64,000 bases of DNA, from NCBI RefSeq assembly GCF_014697475.1, contig NZ_JACJRV010000031.1:1-64000 (forward strand), in the 5' to 3' direction. Under the pieces are notes generated by a model. That model was given only the letters and a program-made list of their open reading frames with translations, was not told the origin of the DNA and did no database searches. The stretch comes from Nostoc sp. FACHB-152 (lineage in GTDB: Bacteria; Cyanobacteriota; Cyanobacteriia; Cyanobacteriales; Nostocaceae). Numbering within the stretch: the first letter of the stretch is position 1; every line of letters begins with the position of its first letter. The translations under genes and the position numbers were made by a program. This document shows positions 26,109 to 34,822 of the stretch, one piece after another.

Positions 26109-26534
26109 TTAATTTGCTGATGATTTCTGGTGATGCACTTCAATAACTGTATGCACATTTCCACGAGGAGCAAAATCTGCTTTGACTGTGATTTCTAAGG
26201 GGTCACAAGCAGCAACGATATCATCTAGAATTTGATTTGCCGATTCTTCGTGGGAAATATAGCGATCGCGATAACTGTTAATGTAAAGCTTAATCGCTTT
26301 TAGTTCCACAACTCGCTCATCTGGCACATAAGTCACGTGAATTGTGGCAAAGTCAGGATAGCCAGAAAATGGGCATTTACACGTAAATTCAGGCAAAGTA
26401 ATATTGATATGATATCGTCTGCCGACACGCGGATTAGGAAAAGTTATTAATTTCCCTTCTTCAATGTTGCGTTCGCCATATTTTAGTTCTTGGTTAGGCA
26501 CAGATGTAGTTTCAGCTAAATAGTCATTTGTCAT
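26109..26534 (-). CDS. queF: NADPH-dependent 7-cyano-7-deazaguanine reductase
   Basis: This 141-residue type I QueF reduces preQ0 to preQ1 with NADPH in queuosine biosynthesis. The active-site motif TCKCPFSGYPDFA gives the nucleophile Cys54 and Asp61. The following block VVELKAIKLYINSYRDRYISHEE contains the substrate-binding Glu77 and the QueF signature, with Ser replaced in the usual ESKSLKLY. The short single-domain length is right for the unimodular class. It starts at ATG 26534, just after a minisatellite-rich gap. Confidence 0.95.
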   Translation of the reverse strand: MTNDYLAETTSVPNQELKYGERNIEEGKLITFPNPRVGRRYHINITLPEFTCKCPFSGYPDFATIHVTYVPDERVVELKAIKLYINSYRDRYISHEESANQILDDIVAACDPLEITVKADFAPRGNVHTVIEVHHQKSSAN

Positions 26535-26665
26535 TTGTTATTTGTCATGAGTCAAGGGTCAATAGTCAATCGTCAAGGGTCAAGGGTCAATAGTCAATGG
26601 TAATTTGCCATTTGTGATTCTCACTTTTCCCCCTTGCACCCTGCGCCCTGCCCCCTTGCCTCTTC
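26535..26665. repeat. TGACTAT/GTCAAGG-type minisatellite
   Basis: This gap is built from degenerate heptamers of the GTCAAGG, GTCAATA and GTCAATC kind (about 26550-26600), then TTGCC-rich sequence. It is non-coding and is typical intergenic repeat DNA of this genome. Confidence 0.7.
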
Positions 26666-27061
26666 CTACTCTTGCTCCCAGTCGGGACAATTTTTATCAT
26701 CCCAACCGTGCGGATGCATGGCACAAACTAATAAATTACTGCCATAAACTTGACCGTGGTAGTTTGTACAGCCTACGCAAGCAGGGTTCTGTTCTGGTGT
26801 AGCTTCAACTGTATAGGGAAAACCCGGATCTGCATCTGTCACCACATCTTCAAGATCCCAGTAAATTTCTAAGAAAGGTGCAGATATCTCTTGTAAGTAC
26901 TGTTCTACTTCGGTGGCAAGGTTATTTTGCACTTGCTCCGTCAATTCTTCTGTCAGTTCAAAAAAGGCATCTACCATTTCATTCATTCCTTGAAAGAATC
27001 GGTCTACTTCCTCGGCGACTGTTTCCACGATTCCCAATAAATCTTTTTGCCACTCTTCCAT
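26666..27061 (-). CDS. hypothetical protein with C-terminal Cys/His motif
   Basis: The 131-residue protein has a long amphipathic helical first half (about 1-75) rich in Glu. A compact tail follows with CVGCTNYHGQVYG, LVCAMHPHGW and NCPDWE. Four Cys and two or three His could bind Zn2+ or a cluster. This tail recurs in conserved cyanobacterial hypotheticals; I know no demonstrated function. It starts at ATG 27061. A convergent or co-directional partner is not evident. Confidence 0.65.
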   Translation of the reverse strand: MEEWQKDLLGIVETVAEEVDRFFQGMNEMVDAFFELTEELTEQVQNNLATEVEQYLQEISAPFLEIYWDLEDVVTDADPGFPYTVEATPEQNPACVGCTNYHGQVYGSNLLVCAMHPHGWDDKNCPDWEQE

Positions 27062-27216
27062 AAATTTGACACTCTTCCTGGCTATAAAATTAGGATACTA
27101 ACAGCCACCCAAATTGAAGTACGCTTAGTAAATTTTAGGCAGCGTAGGTTACGAGTTTTTGGGTGTGACACTATACCAAAATGCTATTGACTGCTGATAG
27201 AGATAAAAACTGCTGT

Positions 27217-27600
27217 TTATTGATCGCGTTGCAATTTTCGTAACTCTTCTTGCAGTTTTAGCACTTGGTCGCGCAAGTTATCCACATTTTCGGGTGAGGT
27301 CTCTTTTATCGTTGGCTCTTCGTCTTCCTCTAAGATTTCGATGCGGCGAGGTTCAGAAGAAGTTGTTTTTTCAGAGTTCTCAGTAGGGACAGGTGCTTGT
27401 TGAGCTTGTTTCATCATGTCTTCAACAAAGCGACGGGCTTCTTCAGTGTTCATTTCGCCCTTTGCCACCATTTCATCTGCCAGCTTTTGGACTTGCGATC
27501 GCAATTCGGCTAATTTCCCTCCCGCTTTCTCACCCGCGTAAGAAGCTAACCCAACACCGAGGTAAAAAGCTTTTTGTACAATATCTCCAAAGCCAGGCAT
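27217..27600 (-). CDS. phasin-like or coiled-coil hypothetical protein
   Basis: The 127-residue protein has an N-terminal amphipathic segment (FGDIVQKAFYLGVGLASYAGEK), a helical region typical of phasin-like or PHA-granule-associated small proteins (LADEMVAKGEMNTEEARRFVEDMM), an acidic disordered linker (about 70-105) and a C-terminal coiled coil. The MVxKGEMTxEEAxxFVxDM pattern is common in small cyanobacterial proteins annotated as phasin-family. The role is unproven. It starts at ATG 27600. Confidence 0.6.
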   Translation of the reverse strand: MPGFGDIVQKAFYLGVGLASYAGEKAGGKLAELRSQVQKLADEMVAKGEMNTEEARRFVEDMMKQAQQAPVPTENSEKTTSSEPRRIEILEEDEEPTIKETSPENVDNLRDQVLKLQEELRKLQRDQ

Positions 27601-27759
27601 TGCTGCTGATCGCTCCTAAAAATAGGGCGACCCGGAGACTACGCCTACTACAAGCATCCCGTATTGCTGCTACCTTCCGGTTCTGACAAGATTTAGGCGT
27701 TGCAGTCGCATAGATCCAGGTCTAAAGAAATCATAACACTAAAAGTCAGTATTTGTGTC

Positions 27760-28026
27760 CTACTCGACAACAATTTTCCATTCGTAAAGCTGGTAGCTGA
27801 CGCAGCCATTTTTTACCAAGGGATCACCAGCCACAATTGCTTGTGCTTCCTCCATAGAAGCGGCCTCAAACAATAACATCCCTCCACCCATTTTCGCCCA
27901 ATACCCTGAACGGGCTTTATATCCTTTGGCGATTAACTCTTGTACGTAAGCTTTGTGGGCAGGTATATATTGGTCAAAGATAGATTTATCTACCTTTCCT
28001 TCCTCTAACTTCACAAACCACGGCAT
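27760..28026 (-). CDS. YciI family protein
   Basis: The 88-residue protein starts at MPWFVKLEEG and has the YCII-related ferredoxin-like fold: the PAHKAYVQELIAKGYKARSGYWA block with the conserved His, then GGGMLLFEAASMEEAQAIVAGDPLV with the conserved Asp. The reading frame is open 219 bp upstream, but that part enters the divergent gene and looks non-coding, so I chose ATG 28026. The enzymatic role of YciI proteins is mostly unknown. Confidence 0.85.
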   Translation of the reverse strand: MPWFVKLEEGKVDKSIFDQYIPAHKAYVQELIAKGYKARSGYWAKMGGGMLLFEAASMEEAQAIVAGDPLVKNGCVSYQLYEWKIVVE

Positions 28027-28125
28027 TTTGTTAGCAACCTCGCTGCGCTGCGGTATCTTCAATAATATAGTTGTAATCTTTTCTCGGCATTCGCTACTCA
28101 GTGTCAATTTAAAATCCAAACTGGA

Positions 28126-28674
28126 ATGAACCGCTTTTTCGTTGCCCTTCTCCCACCGCAAGATATTCAAGATTACGCCAACCAAATTAAGCAATATTTT
28201 GCTGATAACTACGCCAGTCGTCATGCCCAAAAATCGCCGCCTCACATTACACTACAACCGCCATTTGAATGGGCAAATGATCAAGTGTCACGTTTAGAAG
28301 CATCTTTAAGAGAATTTGCTAGCCAACAAAAGTCATTACAAGTAACACTCAGTGGATTTAGTGCTTTTGCTCCCCGCGTTATCTATATTGATGTGGTGAG
28401 AAGCCAAGAACTGTTGCAATTACAAGCAGCTTTAATGGCACACATGGAAACGGACTTAGGTATTGTCGACGAGGTTGGTAAAAAGCGTCCTTTTGCACCC
28501 CACATGACAGTAGCGTTTCGAGATTTAACAAAGCAAAATTTTAAAGCTGCTTGGCCAGAGTTTGAAAATCGTGAACTGCATTTTGAGTTCGCGGCTGACA
28601 AGTTAACGCTATTAATTCATGATGGTAAACGCTGGAATATTAAATCAGAGTTTGCTTTTTTGAGTGGTGAATAA
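28126..28674 (+). CDS. 2'-5' RNA ligase / RNA 2',3'-cyclic phosphodiesterase family
   Basis: This 182-residue 2H phosphoesterase (LigT/ThpR family) has two H-x-T motifs, PPHITLQPP (His40, Thr42) and FAPHMTVAF (His126, Thr128), that form the active site. These enzymes open 2',3'-cyclic phosphates or join 2'-5' RNA ends. The length and N-terminal RFFVALLPP agree with the family. It starts at ATG 28126 and is divergent from the YciI gene with a 99 bp gap. Confidence 0.9.
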   Translation: MNRFFVALLPPQDIQDYANQIKQYFADNYASRHAQKSPPHITLQPPFEWANDQVSRLEASLREFASQQKSLQVTLSGFSAFAPRVIYIDVVRSQELLQLQAALMAHMETDLGIVDEVGKKRPFAPHMTVAFRDLTKQNFKAAWPEFENRELHFEFAADKLTLLIHDGKRWNIKSEFAFLSGE

Positions 28675-28703
28675 TTGCAAATATTTCTTGTGGTGCGGAT
28701 ATT

Positions 28704-28743
28704 TTTGCCCCTCTTGCAAAACTCTTTTTGCAAGAGGGGCAAA
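28704..28743. terminator. strong 18 bp hairpin
   Basis: Positions 28704-28721 (TTTGCCCCTCTTGCAAAA) are the exact reverse complement of 28726-28743, with a CTCT loop. It starts 29 bp after the stop of the RNA ligase gene and is by far the strongest terminator-like structure nearby. Confidence 0.8.
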
Positions 28744-28877
28744 GGGAAAGGGTTTTTTCTTATCCCTTTACCCTTTCCCCCTTACCCTTTTCCCGACTTC
28801 TGCAAGAAGTCTACTACTCACTTAGGACGGGCAGGATGCCCATCCGACAATTGAGGACAATTATTTGTTGAAAATCT

Positions 28878-29609
28878 CTAATCACCTTGAGGATATTCAT
28901 TCCACAAGGTTGTAATATCGCGTAGGCTTTGGTGGTTGCCATTACCTAAAATCAAATGATCTAGCAGAGGTATACTTAACAATTGCGCTCCTGCTAACAA
29001 TTGACGCGTTAGTTCTATATCTTCTTGGCTAGGTTCAACGTTACCAGAAGGGTGGTTGTGAGCTACTATTGCTCGTGTTGCGCCTTGACGAATTACTTCT
29101 CGAAAAATTTCTCTCGGAGAAGCTAAAGTTTCAGTTGCGGTACCGATGGTAATTACTTGCGTACCTAACAAGCGGTTCTTGACATCTAATAACAATACCG
29201 CAAAACGTTCTTGTGTCTGCCACATTAAGTCTTGACTCAGTGCCGCCGCCGCCGCCATTGGACTCTCGATTGGTGTCCGGTCTAAAGGACGAGATTGAAA
29301 GGCACGTTTGCCAAGTTCTACCGCCGCTAAAATAGTCGTGGCTTTTGCTGGGCCGATACCCGGAATTTGCATGAGTTCAGCAGGTGTAACTTCTCGCAGC
29401 ACTGCTAATGGGTCACGCTGATGTTTGCTTAGTTCTTGTAAAAGATATTGCCCCAAACCCACTGCTGAGAGTTTACCTGGCCCTTGACCTGTGCCTAAGA
29501 GAATTGCAATTAACTCTGCTGTCGCTAAAATTTTCGGGCCATGCGTCATTAATCGCTCACGCGGACGTTCATTTGTCGGGATATCGGCAATTCTGAGGCA
29601 ATAGGTCAT
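28878..29609 (-). CDS. radC: RadC family JAMM-domain protein
   Basis: The 243-residue protein has an N-terminal helix-hairpin-helix-like region ([22 protein letters not shown]) and a C-terminal MPN/JAMM metalloprotease-like domain with [14 protein letters not shown], which supplies the two His and Asp zinc ligands. RadC proteins were named for DNA repair, but the biochemical role is unresolved. I chose ATG 29609 because the family starts MTYxLRIADIPxxERPRERL; the frame extends five codons upstream. It stands alone. Confidence 0.92.
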   Translation of the reverse strand: MTYCLRIADIPTNERPRERLMTHGPKILATAELIAILLGTGQGPGKLSAVGLGQYLLQELSKHQRDPLAVLREVTPAELMQIPGIGPAKATTILAAVELGKRAFQSRPLDRTPIESPMAAAAALSQDLMWQTQERFAVLLLDVKNRLLGTQVITIGTATETLASPREIFREVIRQGATRAIVAHNHPSGNVEPSQEDIELTRQLLAGAQLLSIPLLDHLILGNGNHQSLRDITTLWNEYPQGD

Positions 29610-29931
29610 ATAACAACTAAACAACTAAATACAGATGCAACTAACTTTAGTTATCCCTTGTTTGCGCTCATAATTATCTTGAGTTGAGAAAATCTTTAAT
29701 TTTGGTAGGTTGTCTGTTTTCTATTTATCTTGGTCTTAAAGTTTACATGGATGAGCATTATAGAAACTCATAATAGTTTTATAGATGATTAAAATACAGA
29801 AAAGAAGGTGCATTGCGCGTTGCGACAACACACCATAATTTTGTTTTATGTTTGATTAATTACACTTACTTAATATCTAAGTAATAGCTTTTACTCACAG
29901 TCTCATCACTAGTAATTAATTTTTAAAGTTT
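29610..29931. other. intergenic stretch
   Basis: There is no reading frame, RNA gene or clear repeat in these 322 bp. The sequence is AT-rich with a short GTTGCG-containing palindromic fragment near 29815. Confidence 0.5.
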
Positions 29932-30870
29932 TTATTGATACATTTGCGTTGCCTTCAGCATATGGTAAGTAATGATTAACTGTGTCAGAGCTAAAGGATA
30001 ACTTTGTAAGATTTCTCCGGTTGTGCCTGCAACTTTACCTAGTTCAGGATTACTTTCACGATCGCATATATTTCGCAAGTGCGGCATATCGGAACAGATA
30101 ATATGTTCTAGTTTGTTCACTTGTTCTGAGGTGGCGTGACCGTCTACTTCTAATACATCTACTGGTTTACTCATATCGCGGTCTAGCCCTAAGCGAATCG
30201 CTGACCCAGAATTACCATTAGTTAAATTAATAATCGGGGTAAAATCTGGATGCGGAATTGTAGGACGCAATACTAAACGCACGTTGAGGTGTCCGTTGTT
30301 TTCTTCTATATCTTCGTTGGGTGGATAAAAACTTACTACTATATCTGACCATTGTCGCTGGGGACGGATAAATTGCTCTGAGTCTGGTTCGCGCTTTTCT
30401 AATTCTGCTAATACCTGTTCTGGGGTGTAGCCTCGTTTTTGAGTGTCTCGTTTAACTTTCCAGTTGGCGCGTAAGCTTTCTGGTGGTGCTAGGTAAACTT
30501 TCACGTCATAACAGCCACGAGCGGTCAGGGTAGAATAACCAAGCAATCCTTCAATGATGACAAATTTACTCGGCTTGATGTACTGTGGTGGCTCGAATGT
30601 CCCGGTTTTGTGGCTATAAATTGGCTTGAGAATTGGCTGCCCTGTGCGTAGTAGTGACAGGTGCTGCTGCATAATATCTAAATAGTTGCAATCAGGGTGT
30701 AAGGCTGTAATGCCAATTTCTGCACGTTGCTGGCGATCGTAACGGTGGTAATCATCTGTACAGATAATTGTGACATTTTCTGGCCCTAGTATCTGAGCAA
30801 TCCCTTTGGTTAAGGTTGTTTTTCCGGCTGCGCTATCACCGACAATCCCAAGAATTATTGGACGGCTCAT
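29932..30870 (-). CDS. phosphoribulokinase/uridine kinase-family protein, paralogue type
   Basis: The 312-residue protein belongs to the P-loop phosphoribulokinase/uridine kinase superfamily: Walker A GDSAAGKT (residues 11-18), IICTDDYHRYDR with the catalytic Asp region, EIGITALHPDCNYLD and FVIIEGLLGY (Walker B). Canonical cyanobacterial Calvin-cycle PRK has a Cys in its P-loop (GDSGCGKS); here it is Ala, and the second regulatory Cys region also differs. It is therefore probably a second, redox-insensitive PRK-like enzyme whose substrate may not be ribulose 5-phosphate. It starts at ATG 30870. Confidence 0.8.
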   Translation of the reverse strand: MSRPIILGIVGDSAAGKTTLTKGIAQILGPENVTIICTDDYHRYDRQQRAEIGITALHPDCNYLDIMQQHLSLLRTGQPILKPIYSHKTGTFEPPQYIKPSKFVIIEGLLGYSTLTARGCYDVKVYLAPPESLRANWKVKRDTQKRGYTPEQVLAELEKREPDSEQFIRPQRQWSDIVVSFYPPNEDIEENNGHLNVRLVLRPTIPHPDFTPIINLTNGNSGSAIRLGLDRDMSKPVDVLEVDGHATSEQVNKLEHIICSDMPHLRNICDRESNPELGKVAGTTGEILQSYPLALTQLIITYHMLKATQMYQ

Positions 30871-31371
30871 GACACACCCCCGATATTAAAAAGTTAGTAA
30901 TAAATTTTGCAGAGACCGTTTTTTTATTTTAAAGGGCAAGTAGCCTAGAAATTAGGGAAAAATCTTAACTGCAACATCTCTATACATAAAGATGTTTGTG
31001 TGAGCATTTCTTGACTAATTAATAAAAAGTCTGAGGCTAATGTGAAAACTTTTTGTTGGTTATATCTGTTCTGTATAAAGATGCGTCAAACTAGATAACG
31101 AACCACAAAGGACGCAAAGGTCACAAAGAAATAACAGATAAAAAATTCGGTGCAACTTCACAAAGAAATATTACTTGCGATCGCCATCTTTTTATCCATT
31201 CATTTTTCCTACTTTAGGGGCATAGTCAACAAATTGCCTAAATCTCTACTATGGCATTAGTAAAAGTTAATATTCGCAGTCAAGAAGTATTAAGCGTCAG
31301 TTATATATAGCTGACTGTGCGTTATACCGAAGATATACGGCAGTGTCGGGGATCATTATGGGGTAAGGGTT
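30871..31371. other. intergenic stretch between divergent genes
   Basis: No coding frame or RNA gene was recognised in 501 bp. A (GACGCAAAGG)-type fragment lies at about 31105-31130. The promoters of both the PRK-like gene and the ATP-grasp gene should be here. Confidence 0.5.
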
Positions 31372-32973
31372 ATGGTAACTTTAAATGTGTCTGAGTTGGG
31401 TCAGATTGATCAGTTTCGCCGTTTGCAGTCAACTTTGCGCGATCGCTGGAAAACTATCGAGCTATTTGATAATAGTGAAGCAGATATATTGGTTGTTCCC
31501 TCCCTCAGCATTGATCAGCGCGAACTCCGCAAAATTGAAGGCTGTGAACATTATGAAGAGAGATTATTATTTTCTTTGATGCGGTTGCGGAATCCCCGTA
31601 CTAGGCTAATTTATGTGACATCCATGCCACTGCATCCAAGTATTATTGATTATTATTTACAATTATTACCAGGAATTCCATTTTCTCATGCCCGCAATCG
31701 TTTATTACTGCTTTCAACTTATGATTCTTCTCTTAAACCACTCACCCAAAAAATTTTAGAACGTTCCAGATTACTTGATAGAATTCAGCAAGCTTTAAGG
31801 CTAGAAAAAGCCTTTATGATTTGCTATAACTCCACTGATTTAGAGGCAGAATTGTCTTTAAAATTAAATGTGCCATTATATGCAGCCGCACCAGATTTGC
31901 AAATTTGGGGAACGAAAAGTGGTAGTCGGCAAATTTTTGGCGAAAGCGAAGTGCCATATCCCGATGGTAGTGACTTGATGTGGAAACCTGAAGATTTAGC
32001 CCAAGCGGCGGCTGATTTGTGGGAACGCCAGCCAAAGTTACAACGGATGGTAGTCAAACTTAATGAAGGCATTTCAGGAGAAGGAAACGCCTTGCTAGAT
32101 TTACGACCAATCATGAATTTAGCACCAGGGCAAGCTTCTCATGAGCAAAGAGTAACAGCAATTGGCGATCGCTTTTCCTCATTACGCTTTCAAGCTAAGA
32201 AAGAAAGTTGGGCAAATTTTTCCGGGCGTATTACTGAATTAGGCGCAATTGCCGAAGCATTTGTGGAAGGTGAAATCAAGCGTTCGCCTAGTGTGCAAGG
32301 ACGCATTACACCCACAGGCGAAGTCGAAATCCTCTCTACCCACGACCAAATTCTCGGCGGGCCAGATGGACAGATTTATTTAGGATGTCGCTTTCCAGCC
32401 GATGAACGCTATCGTTTGCAACTGCAACAATTAGGCTTAAAAGTTGGCAGAAAATTAGCTGAAAAAGGCGCGCTAGAAAGATTTGGCGTTGATTTTATCA
32501 CCGTTGACAAAGGCGATGGCGATTGGGATATTCAGGCAATTGAAATTAATCTGCGTAAAGGTGGGACTACCCATCCTTTCATGACACTCAAATTATTAAC
32601 TAACGGTCGTTATGACCTGTCTACGGGATTATTTTACTCTCAACAAGGTCGTCCTAAATATTACGTTGCCACTGATAATCTGCAAAAAGACCGCTATCGG
32701 GGATTGTTACCTAATGATTTGATGGATATTATCGCCCATCATCGCTTGCATTTTGATAGCGGTACAGAAACAGGCACAGTCTTTCATTTGATGGGTTGCT
32801 TATCACAATTTGGTAAACTGGGATTAACCAGTATTGGTGATTCTCCTCAGCAGGCAGAAGACATATATAACAAAGTTGTCAAAGTATTGGATGACGAAAC
32901 CCGCAGCGACAATCAAAATTTTCCGTTATTTTCTGATTACACGTTTCCCTTAGGTTGGGATGGGTATAGCTAG
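31372..32973 (+). CDS. PGM1-related ATP-grasp peptide ligase-like protein
   Basis: This 533-residue soluble protein is of the kind annotated in cyanobacteria as peptide ligase PGM1-related. The N-terminal 140 residues form an unknown domain (DILVVPSLSIDQRELRKIEG). The C-terminal ATP-grasp fold shows VVKLNEGISGEGNALLD (lysine and glycine-rich loop), AEAFVEGE, QAIEINLRKGGTTHPF (the metal-binding E-x-N) and downstream Gly-rich elements. It would activate a carboxylate with ATP and join it to an amine. Substrates are unknown. It starts at ATG 31372; argJ lies downstream beyond a repeat-rich gap. Confidence 0.8.
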   Translation: MVTLNVSELGQIDQFRRLQSTLRDRWKTIELFDNSEADILVVPSLSIDQRELRKIEGCEHYEERLLFSLMRLRNPRTRLIYVTSMPLHPSIIDYYLQLLPGIPFSHARNRLLLLSTYDSSLKPLTQKILERSRLLDRIQQALRLEKAFMICYNSTDLEAELSLKLNVPLYAAAPDLQIWGTKSGSRQIFGESEVPYPDGSDLMWKPEDLAQAAADLWERQPKLQRMVVKLNEGISGEGNALLDLRPIMNLAPGQASHEQRVTAIGDRFSSLRFQAKKESWANFSGRITELGAIAEAFVEGEIKRSPSVQGRITPTGEVEILSTHDQILGGPDGQIYLGCRFPADERYRLQLQQLGLKVGRKLAEKGALERFGVDFITVDKGDGDWDIQAIEINLRKGGTTHPFMTLKLLTNGRYDLSTGLFYSQQGRPKYYVATDNLQKDRYRGLLPNDLMDIIAHHRLHFDSGTETGTVFHLMGCLSQFGKLGLTSIGDSPQQAEDIYNKVVKVLDDETRSDNQNFPLFSDYTFPLGWDGYS

Positions 32974-32978
32974 GGAGT

Positions 32979-33011
32979 AGGTGACAGGTGATAGGTGACA
33001 GGTGACAGGGA
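32979..33011. repeat. heptamer minisatellite (GTGACAG type)
   Basis: Degenerate heptamers GTGACAG, GTGATAG, GTGACAG, GTGACAG immediately follow the ATP-grasp stop codon. They are the inverted counterpart of the ACCTGTA array at 33284-33318, so the 21 bp tandem array is framed by inverted minisatellites. Confidence 0.75.
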
Positions 33012-33027
33012 AAGTCCCGTTCATCGA

Positions 33028-33216
33028 ATGTATCGCCCTGCATTGTTAATGTATCGTCCTGCATTGTTAATGTATCGCCTTACATTGTTAATGCATCGTC
33101 CTGCATTGTTAATGCATCGTCCTGCATTGTTAATGTATCGTCCTGCATTGTTAATGTATCGCCTTACATTGTTAATGTATCGCCTTACATTGTTAATGCA
33201 TCGACTTGTATGGCAA
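33028..33216 (+). repeat. tandem repeat, nine 21 bp units
   Basis: Nine 21 bp units begin at 33028 and repeat every 21 bp; the last is degenerate. Each starts ATG(T/C)ATCG and ends CATTGTTA. The unit length is two helical turns and a multiple of three. A reading frame from 32995 to 33219 runs straight through all units and would encode a heptapeptide repeat of the M-Y-R-P-A-L-L kind. Small sequence differences between units include synonymous and conservative changes. Whether it is translated is unknown. Confidence 0.95.
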
Positions 33217-33283
33217 TAGCCAAGGTAGTCAGGACATTACGTAGATCATAAAGCTTAGACACCAAAAGGCTTTTAACCCTATC

Positions 33284-33318
33284 ACCTGTAACCTGTAACC
33301 TGTAACCTATCACCTGTT
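33284..33318. repeat. heptamer minisatellite (ACCTGTA type)
   Basis: Five tandem heptamers, ACCTGTA three times then ACCTATC and ACCTGTT, precede argJ. They belong to the genome-wide family of short tandem heptamers. Confidence 0.8.
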
Positions 33319-33376
33319 CCCTTTAATTGGTATAATCGCCAGTCAAGTCGCTATCTAGTTGTAAGGGGAAGTTAAA

Positions 33377-34636
33377 ATGGCAGACTGGCAGGAAATTACT
33401 GGTGGTGTGACAGCGCCAAGGGGATATAAAGCCGCAGGTATCACCGCAGGATTAAAACCGTCGGGATTGCCAGATTTAGCTTTGATAATATCTGATGTAG
33501 AGGCGATCGCAGCTGGTGTATTTACAACTTCTCACGTCAAAGCCGCCTGTGTAGATTATTGTCGTCAATGCTTGCAAAATAAACAGAGTGCTGTTGCCAT
33601 TCTCTGCAACGCTGGACAAGCCAACGCGGCCACAGGTATTCAGGGTGTGCGTGATGCAGATGAAAGTGCTGAATTGTTAGCTAAAGAATTAAATATTTCC
33701 CCAGAATTGATTTTGTTAGCCTCTACTGGTGTGATTGGTCAACGCATTAAGATGGATGCTATGCGTAGCGGTATTCCCAAACTAGTAGCAGCACTCTCCG
33801 AGACAGGTTCAGATGCGGCTGCTGGGGCAATTATTACTACAGATTTAGTCACAAAATCTATTGCGCTAGAAACAATTATAAGCGATCGCCCCGTCAGAAT
33901 TGGTGGTATTGCCAAGGGTTCCGGAATGATTCACCCTAACATGGCGACTATGCTGGCATTTGTCACCTGTGATGCGGCTGTTTCTCCGCACCTTTGGCAG
34001 CAAATGTTGAGTCGGGCAGCAGATAAAAGCTTTAATTCGATTACCGTAGATGGTGATACAAGCACCAACGACAGCTTAATTGCTTTAGCAAATGGTCAAT
34101 CTCGCACCCCTGCAATTACCGAGATGGGTGCAGAAGCCGAGAAATTAGAGGCTATGTTAACAGCAGTATGCCAGCATTTAGCCAAAGCGATCGCGCGGGA
34201 TGGTGAAGGTGCAACTTGTCTTATAGAAGTACAAGTTACAGGAACCCATGATGACCTCGCAGCCAGACAAATCGCCAAAACCATTGCTGGTTCATCTTTA
34301 GTTAAGTCTGCAATCTTTGGGCGTGACCCCAACTGGGGACGCATCGCCGCCGCCGCCGGGCGTGCAGGTGTACCATTTGAGCAAGACAACTTGCAAGTTA
34401 AATTAGGCAATTTCTTGCTTTTAGAAAATGGTCAACCTCTGCAATTTGACCGTGCAGCCGCCAGTGCATATTTAAAACAAGCTGCTGCTGATTATTCTAG
34501 CAATATCAAAACCCAAAGATTAGATAATCCTGTAATCATTGCCGTTAACGTTGGTAATGGTCATGGTGTAGGTAAAGCTTGGGGCTGTGATTTAAGTTAT
34601 GACTACGTGAAAATCAATGCTGAGTACACAACCTAG
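33377..34636 (+). CDS. argJ: bifunctional glutamate N-acetyltransferase/amino-acid acetyltransferase
   Basis: This 419-residue ArgJ transfers acetyl between N-acetylornithine and glutamate and can make N-acetylglutamate, closing the arginine cycle. The self-cleavage site Ala-Thr in IHPNMATMLAFVTCD gives alpha and beta chains with Thr as nucleophile. The blocks ILCNAGQANAATG, the following GGIAKGSGM and the end GNGHGVGKAWGCDLSYDYVKINA are family hallmarks. It starts at ATG 33377 after AAGGGGAAG, a good ribosome site. It acts in the cytoplasm. Confidence 0.96.
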   Translation: MADWQEITGGVTAPRGYKAAGITAGLKPSGLPDLALIISDVEAIAAGVFTTSHVKAACVDYCRQCLQNKQSAVAILCNAGQANAATGIQGVRDADESAELLAKELNISPELILLASTGVIGQRIKMDAMRSGIPKLVAALSETGSDAAAGAIITTDLVTKSIALETIISDRPVRIGGIAKGSGMIHPNMATMLAFVTCDAAVSPHLWQQMLSRAADKSFNSITVDGDTSTNDSLIALANGQSRTPAITEMGAEAEKLEAMLTAVCQHLAKAIARDGEGATCLIEVQVTGTHDDLAARQIAKTIAGSSLVKSAIFGRDPNWGRIAAAAGRAGVPFEQDNLQVKLGNFLLLENGQPLQFDRAAASAYLKQAAADYSSNIKTQRLDNPVIIAVNVGNGHGVGKAWGCDLSYDYVKINAEYTT

Positions 34637-34648
34637 TAAATCTTCAGT

Positions 34649-34763
34649 AGGGTGTGTTATGGCGTTAGCGTAACGCACCATATATATTATGTGGCGGTGC
34701 GTTAGGCACTTTGATAATTTTTTTTTAATAATTCATCTCAAAAGTATGCGCCTAACACACCCT
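34649..34763. repeat. repeat with inverted AGGGTGTGTTA ends
   Basis: The arms AGGGTGTGTTA (34649-34659) and TAACACACCCT (34753-34763) are exact inverted repeats. Inside are the palindrome CGTTAGCGTAACG and two GTGCGTTA-type fragments. The whole 115 bp unit resembles the mobile palindromic repeats common in cyanobacterial gaps. No transposase is encoded. Confidence 0.7.
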
Positions 34764-34822
34764 AGATCTTATACCTTTTAATTCTGTAACCTATAACCTG
34801 TCACCTACCGTACTCAGCCAGT

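Noticed and set aside
27760-28245. Longer version of the YciI gene starting at 28245
   Set aside because: The extra 73 codons reach into the divergent RNA ligase gene and do not resemble any YciI N-terminus.
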